NCBI RefSeq assembly: GCF_900112665.1
Contig: NZ_FOMN01000001.1
Location: forward strand, 124,502 to 188,501
Direction: 5' to 3'
Length of the DNA stretch: 64,000 nt
Source of the DNA: Lactobacillus bombicola
Lineage (GTDB): Bacteria > Bacillota > Bacilli > Lactobacillales > Lactobacillaceae
Below are positions 1-6,982 of the stretch, in pieces. Both the position numbers and the translations under genes were made by a program. Under the pieces are notes generated by a model. The model was given only the letters and a program-made list of their open reading frames with translations, had not been told where the DNA came from and did no database searches. The number at the start of each line of letters is the position of its first letter. Within the stretch, counting starts at the first letter, position 1.

Positions 1-1
1 T

Positions 2-772
2 GGACAAATGGGTAAAAAACTATATCTTACTGAAGCAGGAAAGCAATTACAAGTTGGAGCAATTAAACTTTTGGGAACTATGAACTCTGTCGTAAGTGAT
101 ATTCAGGAGTTTACCCAAGCTGATCGAGGAAATATTTCAATTGGAGTTTTAGAAAGTGTTAATTGTGAGTGGTTACAAAGGTTCTTAATTAAGTTTAACC
201 AGAAATACCCTGATATTACTATTAATCTTAGTTGCTTTAATCGTAAGGATTTGTGGTATAACTTGGATAATAATTTGATTGATTTGGCAATTTTATATAT
301 TCCAGATGTTGCTAAGAAAAGCCAGGCTAGCTTGAATAATCAATATGAACAAATGAAAATTAATGATGAACGCTTAATAATTTTGACGCATCTCGCTAAT
401 TTAAAAGCTGGTGAAGCATACCCAATTTCTACGTTTACTAAACAAAAATGGGTAGCATATCCAGATGGATTTTTTTTAACTCAACTAATGAAAGAAAAAT
501 TTGAAAGCAGAGTTAATATAAAAAAGAAATTGGATATTTCTATGAGCTTTTCATCAACAGAGCAGCTAGTAGCAACAGCTATAGCAACAAACTACGATAC
601 ATTTGTTAGTCATTCGTATTATCAAGCTCACAAAAATGACATTAATTTAACTCCAGTCTTTTTAAAAGATGACAAGAAGTTCCTTACTTCAATAGTTTAT
701 CGAAAGGGTAAAAAAGACGTTCCTCGAGTTGCTAATATTTTAGCTGAATTTAAGCAATTCTTACCTAAATAG
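2..772 (+). CDS. LysR-family transcriptional regulator, N-terminus cut by window edge
   Basis: The frame is open to the left edge, so the gene starts outside the window; about 256 codons remain of the roughly 300 usual for the family. The visible start, with LYLTEAGKQL, matches the wing and linker after the LysR helix-turn-helix. What follows is a LysR-type effector domain: GNISIGVLES begins the first lobe, and DLAILYIPDV and the later FVSHSYYQ fit the alternating strands and helices of the two-lobed periplasmic-binding fold. The DNA-recognition helices themselves are missing here, and the effector and target genes cannot be told. The neighbour downstream, ppaC, has its own ribosome site and is probably not its target. 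Family call is firm; function is open. Confidence 0.85.
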   Translation, partial: GQMGKKLYLTEAGKQLQVGAIKLLGTMNSVVSDIQEFTQADRGNISIGVLESVNCEWLQRFLIKFNQKYPDITINLSCFNRKDLWYNLDNNLIDLAILYIPDVAKKSQASLNNQYEQMKINDERLIILTHLANLKAGEAYPISTFTKQKWVAYPDGFFLTQLMKEKFESRVNIKKKLDISMSFSSTEQLVATAIATNYDTFVSHSYYQAHKNDINLTPVFLKDDKKFLTSIVYRKGKKDVPRVANILAEFKQFLPK

Positions 773-841
773 GCTTTATTGAATAGGAGTTATTAGGTAA
801 ACTAATTATGTACAATAATTTATAGAAAAAGAGGAAAATTA

Positions 842-1771
842 ATGGAAAAAGAGCTAGTTTTTGGTCATCAAAGTCCGGATACGGATGCTATTGGTACAGC
901 TATTGCTTATTCATTTTTACAAAATAAACTGGGTTATAATACTGAAGCAGTGGCATTAGGTGAGCCTAATGACGAAACTATGTTTGCATTAAACAAGTTT
1001 GGTTTTCAGGCACCTAGGGTAATCAAGACCGCTGCTAATGAAGTTGAAAAAGTAATGCTAGTTGATCATAATGAACCACAACAAAGTGTTTCTGATATTG
1101 ATAAGGTAAAAGTTACCCATGTTGTTGATCATCATCGGATTATGAATTTTAACACTAGTTCACCGCTTTTTTATCTTGCTGAGCCAGTTGGCTGTACAAG
1201 TACAATTGTTTGGAAGTTATATAAACATTTCGCAATTGCTATTCCGCAAAATATTGCTGGAATTATGCTTTCTGCTATTATTTCTGATACTTTACTTTTA
1301 AAATCACCGACTACAACTGAAGATGATTGTAAAGCAGTAAAAGAGTTGGCTAAAATTGCTAATGTTGATTATGAAAATTATGGGCTTGCAGAATTAAAAG
1401 CAGGCACAAATATTGCAAGTAAGTCAGAAGATGATCTAATTAAGTTAGATGCGAAAACTTTTGAATTGAAAGATAAAAAAGTTAGGGTAGCTCAAATTAA
1501 TGTAGTCGATTTACCTGAAGCAATGGGACGTAAAGCTGCTTTTCTAAAGGCAATGGAGTCTGCAATAGCTACCGATCATTATGATTTATTTATGTTACTT
1601 ATTACGAATGTATTGGATTCTAACTCAACTGCAATAGTAGCAGGATCTAGTGAAGCACAGCAGCTATTTGAAAAGGCATTTGGACAAATTATTGATTCGG
1701 AAATCAGTTTACCAGGTGTAGTTTCACGTAAAAAACAAGTTGTACCACCACTTACAAATGCATTTAGTTAA
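842..1771 (+). CDS. ppaC: Manganese-dependent inorganic pyrophosphatase (family II, DHH)
   Basis: Cytosolic enzyme that splits pyrophosphate into two phosphates and so pulls nucleic acid, protein and lipid synthesis forward. The 309 residues match the family length. The N-terminal DHH domain shows the metal-binding H9, D13 and D15 in [10 protein letters not shown], then VDHNE and the DHH signature in VVDHHRI; the C-terminal DHHA2 domain carries the substrate-binding SRKKQ near the end. GAGG lies 7 bases before the ATG. The gene stands alone, followed by a hairpin terminator at about 1801. All key residues seen are present, so it should be active. Lactobacilli commonly use this manganese enzyme, in line with their manganese-rich cytoplasm. 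Confidence 0.97.
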   Translation: MEKELVFGHQSPDTDAIGTAIAYSFLQNKLGYNTEAVALGEPNDETMFALNKFGFQAPRVIKTAANEVEKVMLVDHNEPQQSVSDIDKVKVTHVVDHHRIMNFNTSSPLFYLAEPVGCTSTIVWKLYKHFAIAIPQNIAGIMLSAIISDTLLLKSPTTTEDDCKAVKELAKIANVDYENYGLAELKAGTNIASKSEDDLIKLDAKTFELKDKKVRVAQINVVDLPEAMGRKAAFLKAMESAIATDHYDLFMLLITNVLDSNSTAIVAGSSEAQQLFEKAFGQIIDSEISLPGVVSRKKQVVPPLTNAFS

Positions 1772-1800
1772 TAATTATTTCAAATTTTAAAGATTAAAAA

Positions 1801-1834
1801 ACACGAGTAGGGAAGTAATCCCGCTCGTGTTTTG
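1801..1834. terminator. Bidirectional terminator between ppaC and the XRE gene
   Basis: ACACGAG pairs with CTCGTGT and an inner GGGA pairs with TCCC around a short loop. A T-run follows on the + strand and an A-run precedes it, so it can stop transcripts from both converging genes. Confidence 0.85.
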
Positions 1835-1859
1835 ATTTACGTTTCTAAATTTAAATAAA

Positions 1860-2219
1860 TTATTCTTTGTTAATTTCTTTAGCCAGAATAATAAAAGATT
1901 TACACACTCTTTCAGCCTTTTCTGGAGACATTTTTCTTAATTCATTGAGAACTTTTTTAATGAATACAGGTGTATTATCCTGATGGTTCTCAACTTTAAC
2001 TTCCTTAAATCTATATGCGTTCATTATGATATCAGGTGTAGTAGTATTCAAAGCTCTAGCAATAGAATCAAGTTTTTGAATACTGATATTTTGATTTTTA
2101 GTACGCTCAAGACGAGAAATAAAGTTTACAGACAAATCACTCAACTCTGCCAGATCCTCCTGCGTCAACTTCTGTTCGCGTCGACGACGGCATATTTCTT
2201 TTCCTAAATTTATACTCAT
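1860..2219 (-). CDS. XRE-family helix-turn-helix regulator
   Basis: A 119-residue DNA-binding protein. Residues about 6-60 form a Cro/CI-type five-helix HTH: RRRREQKLTQEDLAELS holds helices 1-2, LSVNFISRLER is the recognition part, and LDSIARALNTTTPDII closes the domain. The C-terminal 55 residues are helical and charged, with no enzymatic or sensor domain that I recognise; they may serve dimerisation. It converges on ppaC and starts at the edge of the gene-free terminus region, so any promoter or operator would lie around 2230-2300. Target and signal are unknown. It may be a leftover of a mobile element near the terminus, but nothing next to it proves that. Confidence 0.85.
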   Translation of the reverse strand: MSINLGKEICRRRREQKLTQEDLAELSDLSVNFISRLERTKNQNISIQKLDSIARALNTTTPDIIMNAYRFKEVKVENHQDNTPVFIKKVLNELRKMSPEKAERVCKSFIILAKEINKE

Positions 2220-2581
2220 GGAATAAATTCAACCCTTTCAAAAAATATAATTCCATATTCCATAATAACAGATTAATTATAGAATTAAACAATAAAACAA
2301 AAAAATTATAAATAAAAACAATTAATTTCAACAAATCTTTAAAACATCAAAGTCGATTGTTGAAATAATAGTTTTAATCTATACTCCAGATAGTATTATA
2401 AGACAAATACTAAAAAATATAAATAATAAAGTTTCAACTAATTAAACTTAAAATGAAAAAATATAAGTTTTAAAATATTATTTCAAGTCTGAATTTCCTT
2501 TGATACTATAGATAAAAAGTTTAAATTATAAAAACAACCTTTAAAATTAATGATAATATATAAATTAGATATAGAAACCGC

Positions 2582-2615
2582 TTTACATATACTTAGTTAA
2601 GAAAGTATATGTAAA
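2582..2615. repeat. Perfect 13-bp inverted repeat
   Basis: TTTACATATACTT (2582-2594) and AAGTATATGTAAA (2603-2615) are perfect reverse complements around an 8-base loop. There is no T-run, so it is not a typical terminator; an operator or a DNA-bend site is possible. Confidence 0.75.
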
Positions 2616-2627
2616 TTGATAGCAAAT

Positions 2628-2655
2628 ATTTTTAGATAAAATACTATCTAAAAAT
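2628..2655. repeat. Perfect 11-bp inverted repeat
   Basis: ATTTTTAGATA (2628-2638) pairs with TATCTAAAAAT (2645-2655) around a 6-base loop. It lies only 12 bases from the preceding inverted repeat. Role unknown. Confidence 0.7.
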
Positions 2656-2792
2656 AATTGATAATAAAAAATAATAAAAAAAAGTAAAAAGCAATATTTT
2701 AAGGTCTATAAATAAAATTCTTATGTGTACATGAATTATTTGTATAGGGGAATAGTAGTAGCTAATTTGTAAGTTAAGTTACTAGTTCATTA

Positions 2793-2826
2793 ATAACTTC
2801 GTATAATATATATTATGTAAAGTAAG
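2793..2826 (+). other. lox-like imperfect palindrome
   Basis: The left 13 bases, ATAACTTCGTATA, are identical to the arm of the phage P1 loxP site as I know it. An 8-base spacer (ATATATAT) follows, then a right arm (2814-2826) that matches the inverted lox arm at only about 8 of 13 positions. The 13-8-13 geometry of a tyrosine-recombinase site is thus present but one arm is poor. It may be coincidence in AT-rich DNA. Confidence 0.3.
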
Positions 2827-3044
2827 AACTAAACTTAAACCATCAAACGGAAACACACTAATTAATTAAAAAGGCAGCGCTAAAACTTAACACAGTAATC
2901 AGCAAGCCGGTTTAGCTGAATAATCAATCAAAAGTAGCAAATAAACTTTTCTTGTTTTGCCAGTTTCTAAAAAGAAGCAAAAATCACTTCTCTTACTACA
3001 GTGAAAAAAACTTGTTTATGACAATCATATCAAAGTAAAATTAT

Positions 3045-3076
3045 AGTTTTTAAGAGCATGAGTTTTTAAGAGCATG
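3045..3076 (+). repeat. Exact 16-bp tandem duplication
   Basis: AGTTTTTAAGAGCATG occurs at 3045-3060 and again directly at 3061-3076 with no mismatch, which suggests a recent slippage duplication in non-coding DNA. Confidence 0.8.
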
Positions 3077-3300
3077 AATTTTAGCTGCAGTGCCAAAAAC
3101 TAAAATGCTAAAGAGAATAATTTAGAAATGAATATTAACTTTAGCATGCAAGCAAAACTGATAACACTTTTAAGCAAGTTGCTAGTGAGTTATTAAAATC
3201 TAAATAAGTAGTTAATTAAGTTCATGCAAAATTCACTTTAGAATTAATTGGTACAGTTGCAGCTAGAAAATGCGTGTAAGTTGATCTGATTTTTTCTAAT

Positions 3301-3322
3301 GTATTACATGTGTATTACATGT
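3301..3322 (+). repeat. Exact 11-bp tandem duplication
   Basis: GTATTACATGT at 3301-3311 is repeated directly at 3312-3322. Each unit contains the partly symmetric TACATGT, so the pair could also act as a protein-binding site. Confidence 0.75.
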
Positions 3323-3394
3323 AAAGAACGTATTGAAACCAGCAAAAATTTTTGCTCATTGGCTTTATTACAACCATAATGTTTTCTCAGCTTA

Positions 3395-3424
3395 CTTTCA
3401 TTAAAACTATAATTTTAATGAAAG
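3395..3424. other. dif: Probable dif site (XerS recombination site, difSL type)
   Basis: CTTTCATTAAAA (3395-3406) and TTTTAATGAAAG (3413-3424) are perfect reverse complements around the 6-base centre CTATAA. This is the layout of two recombinase arms around a strand-exchange centre. The centre and the inner AAAA/TTTT flanks agree with the difSL site of streptococci and lactococci as I recall it, and that site is known to lie directly upstream of xerS. Here the xerS start is 138 bases away. It is the expected place for resolving chromosome dimers with help from FtsK. Confidence 0.8.
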
Positions 3425-3561
3425 GTAAAAAACAACAGCAATAAGGGTTTTTTACTTTTCTACCTAATGAGAATAATTTTATATATAAATGTTTTCAAAA
3501 TCCAAACAGACATTCTTATTTTGCTTTATAATTTAACTAAGATAAATTTATTTAGGAGAAA

Positions 3562-4650
3562 ATGATATTGGAAACAAAAAAATATTTGGACTTAATTGAA
3601 GATGAATTAACAAAAATGCCTGACTTTGTCCAGGAATACAATTTTGGTACTAACCATTCCTTAGCAACTACCTATCAATATTTAACAGAAATTCGCAGAT
3701 TTTTTGATTGGTTACGCAAAGAAGGAATTTCTTCTGCTCAAAAAAATAGTGATATTACAACTACTACTTTAGCTAATTTACATCGTAATGACATTATGCT
3801 TTATATCAATTATCTAGGTCATGTTAAAAACCAACAAGGTCATTTAAATTCACCTACAACAATCAATCGCTCGATTAACGCCCTACGCTCACTTTTCAAG
3901 TTTTTGACCATTACTGCAGATAATAATGACGGCCAACCTTACTTTGAGCGAAATGTGATGCTGAAAATTGACTCCCTTAATAATACTAAGACCCTTAATT
4001 ATCGTGCACATATTCTTGAATCTCATATGTATATTGGAGACTTAAAATACCAATTTTTAAATTATATTGAGAACAACTTTGAAAAGCACTGTAATCCTCA
4101 TGCCCTCCCCTCCTTTAAGCTTAACAAGGAGAGGGATATGGCAATTATTGCCGTAATTTTAGGGACAGGAATCAGAGTTTCAGAATGTGCGGGTATTAAT
4201 ATATCCGATTTAAATTTAAAGAAAGCAACTTTAGACGTTACTAGAAAAGGCGGTCAAAAAGATAGTGTGCCAATAGCCGAATGGACGTTAACTTATCTAG
4301 TTAAATATCAAAAAATACGTAGCCAACGTTATAAAGCAACCAAAAAAGAAACAGCGTTTTTTCTTACTAGGTGGCACCATCAAACGCGTCGAATGACAAC
4401 TAGCGCAATTGAAAAAATGGTTAATAAGTACTCGGCTTCATTTGGACACCCACTCACCCCACATAAGCTGCGTCATACTCTTGCTTCAGAACTTTATGGA
4501 GTTACTAAAGATCAAGTTTTAGTTGCACAGCAATTAGGTCAAAAAGGTACATCAGCAACAGATTTATATACACACGTTGACCAACATAAGCAACGTGAAG
4601 CCCTAAATAAAATCACCCAAAGTAATAATTCAAATAATAAAAAGAGCTAG
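3562..4650 (+). CDS. xerS: Tyrosine recombinase XerS
   Basis: Single-protein Xer recombinase that resolves chromosome dimers at dif. The 362 residues fit XerS (about 356), with an N-terminal core-binding domain (about 15-130) and a C-terminal catalytic domain. Catalytic residues seen are R205 (GTGIRVSE), the lysine of VTRKGGQ, H301 and R304 in HKLRHT, and nucleophile Y336 in DLYTHVD. The position usually held by His or Trp (LGH in most relatives) is Q327 in LGQKGTSATDLY. The dif-like repeat just upstream supports XerS rather than a phage integrase. AGGAG lies only 3 bases before the ATG; the in-frame TTG at 3568 has better spacing and may be the true start. A hairpin terminator overlaps the stop. 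Confidence 0.92.
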   Translation: MILETKKYLDLIEDELTKMPDFVQEYNFGTNHSLATTYQYLTEIRRFFDWLRKEGISSAQKNSDITTTTLANLHRNDIMLYINYLGHVKNQQGHLNSPTTINRSINALRSLFKFLTITADNNDGQPYFERNVMLKIDSLNNTKTLNYRAHILESHMYIGDLKYQFLNYIENNFEKHCNPHALPSFKLNKERDMAIIAVILGTGIRVSECAGINISDLNLKKATLDVTRKGGQKDSVPIAEWTLTYLVKYQKIRSQRYKATKKETAFFLTRWHHQTRRMTTSAIEKMVNKYSASFGHPLTPHKLRHTLASELYGVTKDQVLVAQQLGQKGTSATDLYTHVDQHKQREALNKITQSNNSNNKKS

Positions 4651-4675
4651 TAATCATAACTAGCTCTTTTTATTA
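4640..4675. terminator. Bidirectional terminator after xerS
   Basis: AAAAGAGCTAGT (4640-4651) pairs perfectly with ACTAGCTCTTTT (4659-4670) around a 7-base loop, flanked by A-run and T-run. It serves xerS on one strand and the NUDIX gene on the other, and overlaps the xerS stop. Confidence 0.88.
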
Positions 4676-4681
4676 TCGTTA

Positions 4682-5317
4682 TTAAAATCTTACTTGCCAA
4701 CTAGAACCAGCCTGCGCAGCATTGAAACACATTTTAATTTCATCTTCATTAGTTTTATTTTGTGAAAGTGGAGGAAGATTATTTAAATTGAAGTAAGCAC
4801 TCTCGCTTGTTTCAATATTGGGTGTGAAATTTGAACTTAATTCGCGACACAGAAAAATAACATTACACACGTTGACTAGCCTTTTAATACGCTGTTTATC
4901 ATGAATGGTAGTTTGACTATCATTAATTGCAATTAGATAATCAATTGCAATATCACATCCGGCTTCTTCTTTTGCTTCTTTAATGCAGTTATCTTTTACC
5001 GAAAGATTAGGTTCACACCATCCTCCAGGCAGGGACCAACAGTTGTCTGTGGTTTCTTTAACCAACAAAATCTGCTTATTTTTAAAAATTGCTGCTCGTG
5101 TGGCTAATTTAGATGTTTGATAGCCATCTTCACTACTGAAAATTTCTTTTACTTGTTTCAGTGGTAATCCGGTTTTGGCAGCCATCATTTCGGTAGCAAT
5201 TAATCTAATTTGTGTATACCGTTCTATATCAAAACAATCATTGCCATATTCTAACCCATTTTGGGCAATATTTTGTAATTTTAAGGTCCAATTTAAAAAT
5301 TTATCTGTATTGTCCAT
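4682..5317 (-). CDS. NUDIX hydrolase with N-terminal NUDIX-associated domain
   Basis: Predicted cytosolic enzyme that cleaves a nucleoside diphosphate linked to another group. The first 65 or so residues resemble the helical domain that precedes the NUDIX fold in a subset of ADP-ribose or CDP-choline pyrophosphatases. The NUDIX box runs from GGWCEP to the KEAKEEAG segment, with the glutamates that bind metal in place; Lys stands where Arg is usual before the first Glu of the REUxEE core. It is the last gene of a probable operon marR-degV-nudix, 21 bases behind degV, with AAGGAT as ribosome site. The substrate cannot be told from sequence. Confidence 0.85.
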   Translation of the reverse strand: MDNTDKFLNWTLKLQNIAQNGLEYGNDCFDIERYTQIRLIATEMMAAKTGLPLKQVKEIFSSEDGYQTSKLATRAAIFKNKQILLVKETTDNCWSLPGGWCEPNLSVKDNCIKEAKEEAGCDIAIDYLIAINDSQTTIHDKQRIKRLVNVCNVIFLCRELSSNFTPNIETSESAYFNLNNLPPLSQNKTNEDEIKMCFNAAQAGSSWQVRF

Positions 5318-5338
5318 TTTTAATCCTTAAAATATTTT

Positions 5339-6217
5339 TTATTTAGTTAAATCAATTTTATCAATATCAATCATCCAGCCAATTGCAAATGATTTTTCGC
5401 CTAAGTGAGTTGCAATTCCTGGACTAAATTTAGTAATTGAAATGTTTTGCCCAGGAAAGTTTTCTTTCAAAAAGACTTTTGCTTCCTCTACTTGACTACT
5501 ATCATTTGAATCAATAATAAATAATTTGATTTTATCTTTGTATGGAAGTGTAGCAATTTTGCTTAAAATTAATTGCTGCATTTTCGTAAAAGCACGTTTC
5601 ATTGATCTAATTTTATCAAAAGCCACAATATTTCCGTCTTTAAAAGTTAAAAGTGGCTTTATATTAAGCATTGAACCAATAAATGCTTCAGCATTACTTA
5701 AGCGACCACCTCTTTTAAGGTTCTGCAAATCGTTTGGTACAAAAATTTCATCAATTGTGCCCCTGATCTCTTCAAGTCGTTTAAGTATTGTATCTAAGTC
5801 GACCCCATTTTTTATCATTTTTGCGGCAGCTAAAGTAAGTTCTCCTTGAAGACGGACCGTCATTTTAGTATCAATTGCATGTAAGTTGTATTTGGGATTA
5901 TTTTTCGAAATGTTACACAAAGTATGATAGAATCCAGAAATTCCACTGGATAAAGTAATTGCAATAATTGCTTCATATCCATCATAATGTAGTCTTTCAA
6001 AAAGACTAATTAAATCACCCATACTTGGTTGAGACGTTTTGGGAAAATCTGCCCCATTCTTTTGCATTTCAAAGAGTTGTTCAGACGTAATGTCAATATT
6101 TTCTAAATATTCTTTATTACCAATAATAATGGGTATTGGCAAAACAATAATGTTATTATCCTTTGCTTCTTGTTTAGTTATAACGCTAGTACTATCAGTA
6201 ACTAATGCAATCTTCAT
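5339..6217 (-). CDS. DegV-family fatty-acid-binding protein
   Basis: DegV proteins (FakB type) hold a fatty acid and present it to the kinase FakA in the uptake of exogenous fatty acids into phospholipid. The 292 residues match the family. Seen are the N-terminal ALVTDSTS, the lipid-head contact TSQPSMGDL, the ITLSSGISG loop and the LKRGGRLSNAEA segment typical of the second domain. It lies between a MarR regulator (77 bases upstream) and a NUDIX hydrolase. Regulation of lipid genes by MarR-type repressors (FabT) is known in this order, but this MarR is not clearly FabT. Which fatty acid it binds is unknown. Confidence 0.92.
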   Translation of the reverse strand: MKIALVTDSTSVITKQEAKDNNIIVLPIPIIIGNKEYLENIDITSEQLFEMQKNGADFPKTSQPSMGDLISLFERLHYDGYEAIIAITLSSGISGFYHTLCNISKNNPKYNLHAIDTKMTVRLQGELTLAAAKMIKNGVDLDTILKRLEEIRGTIDEIFVPNDLQNLKRGGRLSNAEAFIGSMLNIKPLLTFKDGNIVAFDKIRSMKRAFTKMQQLILSKIATLPYKDKIKLFIIDSNDSSQVEEAKVFLKENFPGQNISITKFSPGIATHLGEKSFAIGWMIDIDKIDLTK

Positions 6218-6294
6218 CTAATTAACCTTTCGCTGTATATACAATATAGAAGATTATAGCATAAAAATAATGAGGTTACGACTAATAGTTAAAA

Positions 6295-6702
6295 TCATTT
6301 TGAACCTTTTGTTTTTTGAATTAATTTAGTAAACACCTGGTTAAACGTGTCAATTTCATTTTCAGAAAATCCAGTTAGGAAAAATTCTTCTATATTTTTG
6401 ACGGTACTCCTTAACTCAGCAATTTTTTTAATGCCATGCTCATTTAAATGGACAGTTTTGCTTGAATCGCTTTCCGAACGAGTAATTGTAATAAGGCTTA
6501 ATGTCTTTTTTTGTTGTAGTTGTCGGCTTAAAGTTGATAAAGAAATTTTAAGCTTTTTTGCCAAATCACCCATTTTTTGTTCTTTATTGTCATTGTGAGC
6601 AAAATAAAGCAACAAACGAGTCTGAGAAAGGTTAAGACCGCACTTGTGCTTAATCTCCTTTTTAATAGTTTCGGAAATTAAATCGAAAGATAAAATGTCC
6701 AT
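6295..6702 (-). CDS. MarR-family transcriptional regulator
   Basis: A 135-residue winged-helix protein. Residues about 25-100 hold the MarR fold: SQTRLLLYFAHND, then the helix-turn-helix in MGDLAKKLKISLSTLSRQL, then the wing in ITITRSESDSSKTVHL. The last 35 residues form the dimerising helix. It is the first gene of the likely operon with degV and the NUDIX hydrolase, so self-regulation of that operon is plausible. A candidate promoter upstream has TATAAA at 6743-6748 (complement) with a weak -35 at 6765-6770. The ligand is unknown. Confidence 0.88.
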   Translation of the reverse strand: MDILSFDLISETIKKEIKHKCGLNLSQTRLLLYFAHNDNKEQKMGDLAKKLKISLSTLSRQLQQKKTLSLITITRSESDSSKTVHLNEHGIKKIAELRSTVKNIEEFFLTGFSENEIDTFNQVFTKLIQKTKGSK

Positions 6703-6940
6703 ATAAACCTACCTTTTCTTTTAAAATCAATAATAAAAACAATTTATACAACTTTTAATTATTTGTGAAACATTATCAAATAACCTATTAGCGAATGATT
6801 ATAGTTTATCGATTAATATTCTAAAAATCTAAAATCAGTATACCAGCTTTTTTAAAATAATGCTTGGCAAAAATTACAAAACATTTATATATGCACAAAA
6901 GTAACTTATTTTCAGATAATAATTCTTATACTTATTGCGG

Positions 6941-6976
6941 TATAATTGATATGATTAATATCGTATTTTTGAGGTG
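6941..6976 (+). promoter_or_regulatory. rqcH -10 box and ribosome site
   Basis: TATAAT at 6941-6946 is a perfect -10; no good -35 is visible. GAGGTG at 6971-6976 is the ribosome site and fixes the ATG at 6983 as the start. An in-frame GTG inside it would extend the frame but cannot be the start. Confidence 0.55.
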
Positions 6977-6982
6977 ATACTT

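Larger units (their letters stand above)
2220..3561. other. Gene-free, palindrome-rich terminus region
   Basis: I find no convincing gene in these 1.34 kb; all frames are short and broken. The stretch is very AT-rich and unusually rich in symmetry: perfect inverted repeats at 2582-2615, 2628-2655 and 3341-3356, a 9-bp pair at 3105-3113/3139-3147, and exact tandem duplications at 3045-3076 and 3301-3322. It ends with the dif-like site and the xerS promoter (TATAAT at 3527-3532). A few protein-like snippets on the + strand around 3140-3280, broken by stops, could be a decayed gene, but I cannot name it. The location beside xerS suggests a terminus domain, where such repeats and decay tend to gather. 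Confidence 0.7.

Noticed and set aside
3341-3356. Perfect palindrome AGCAAAAATTTTTGCT as a possible terminator or operator
   Set aside because: No loop and no T-run; self-complementary A/T tracts of this kind are frequent in AT-rich DNA, so it is not listed as its own feature.
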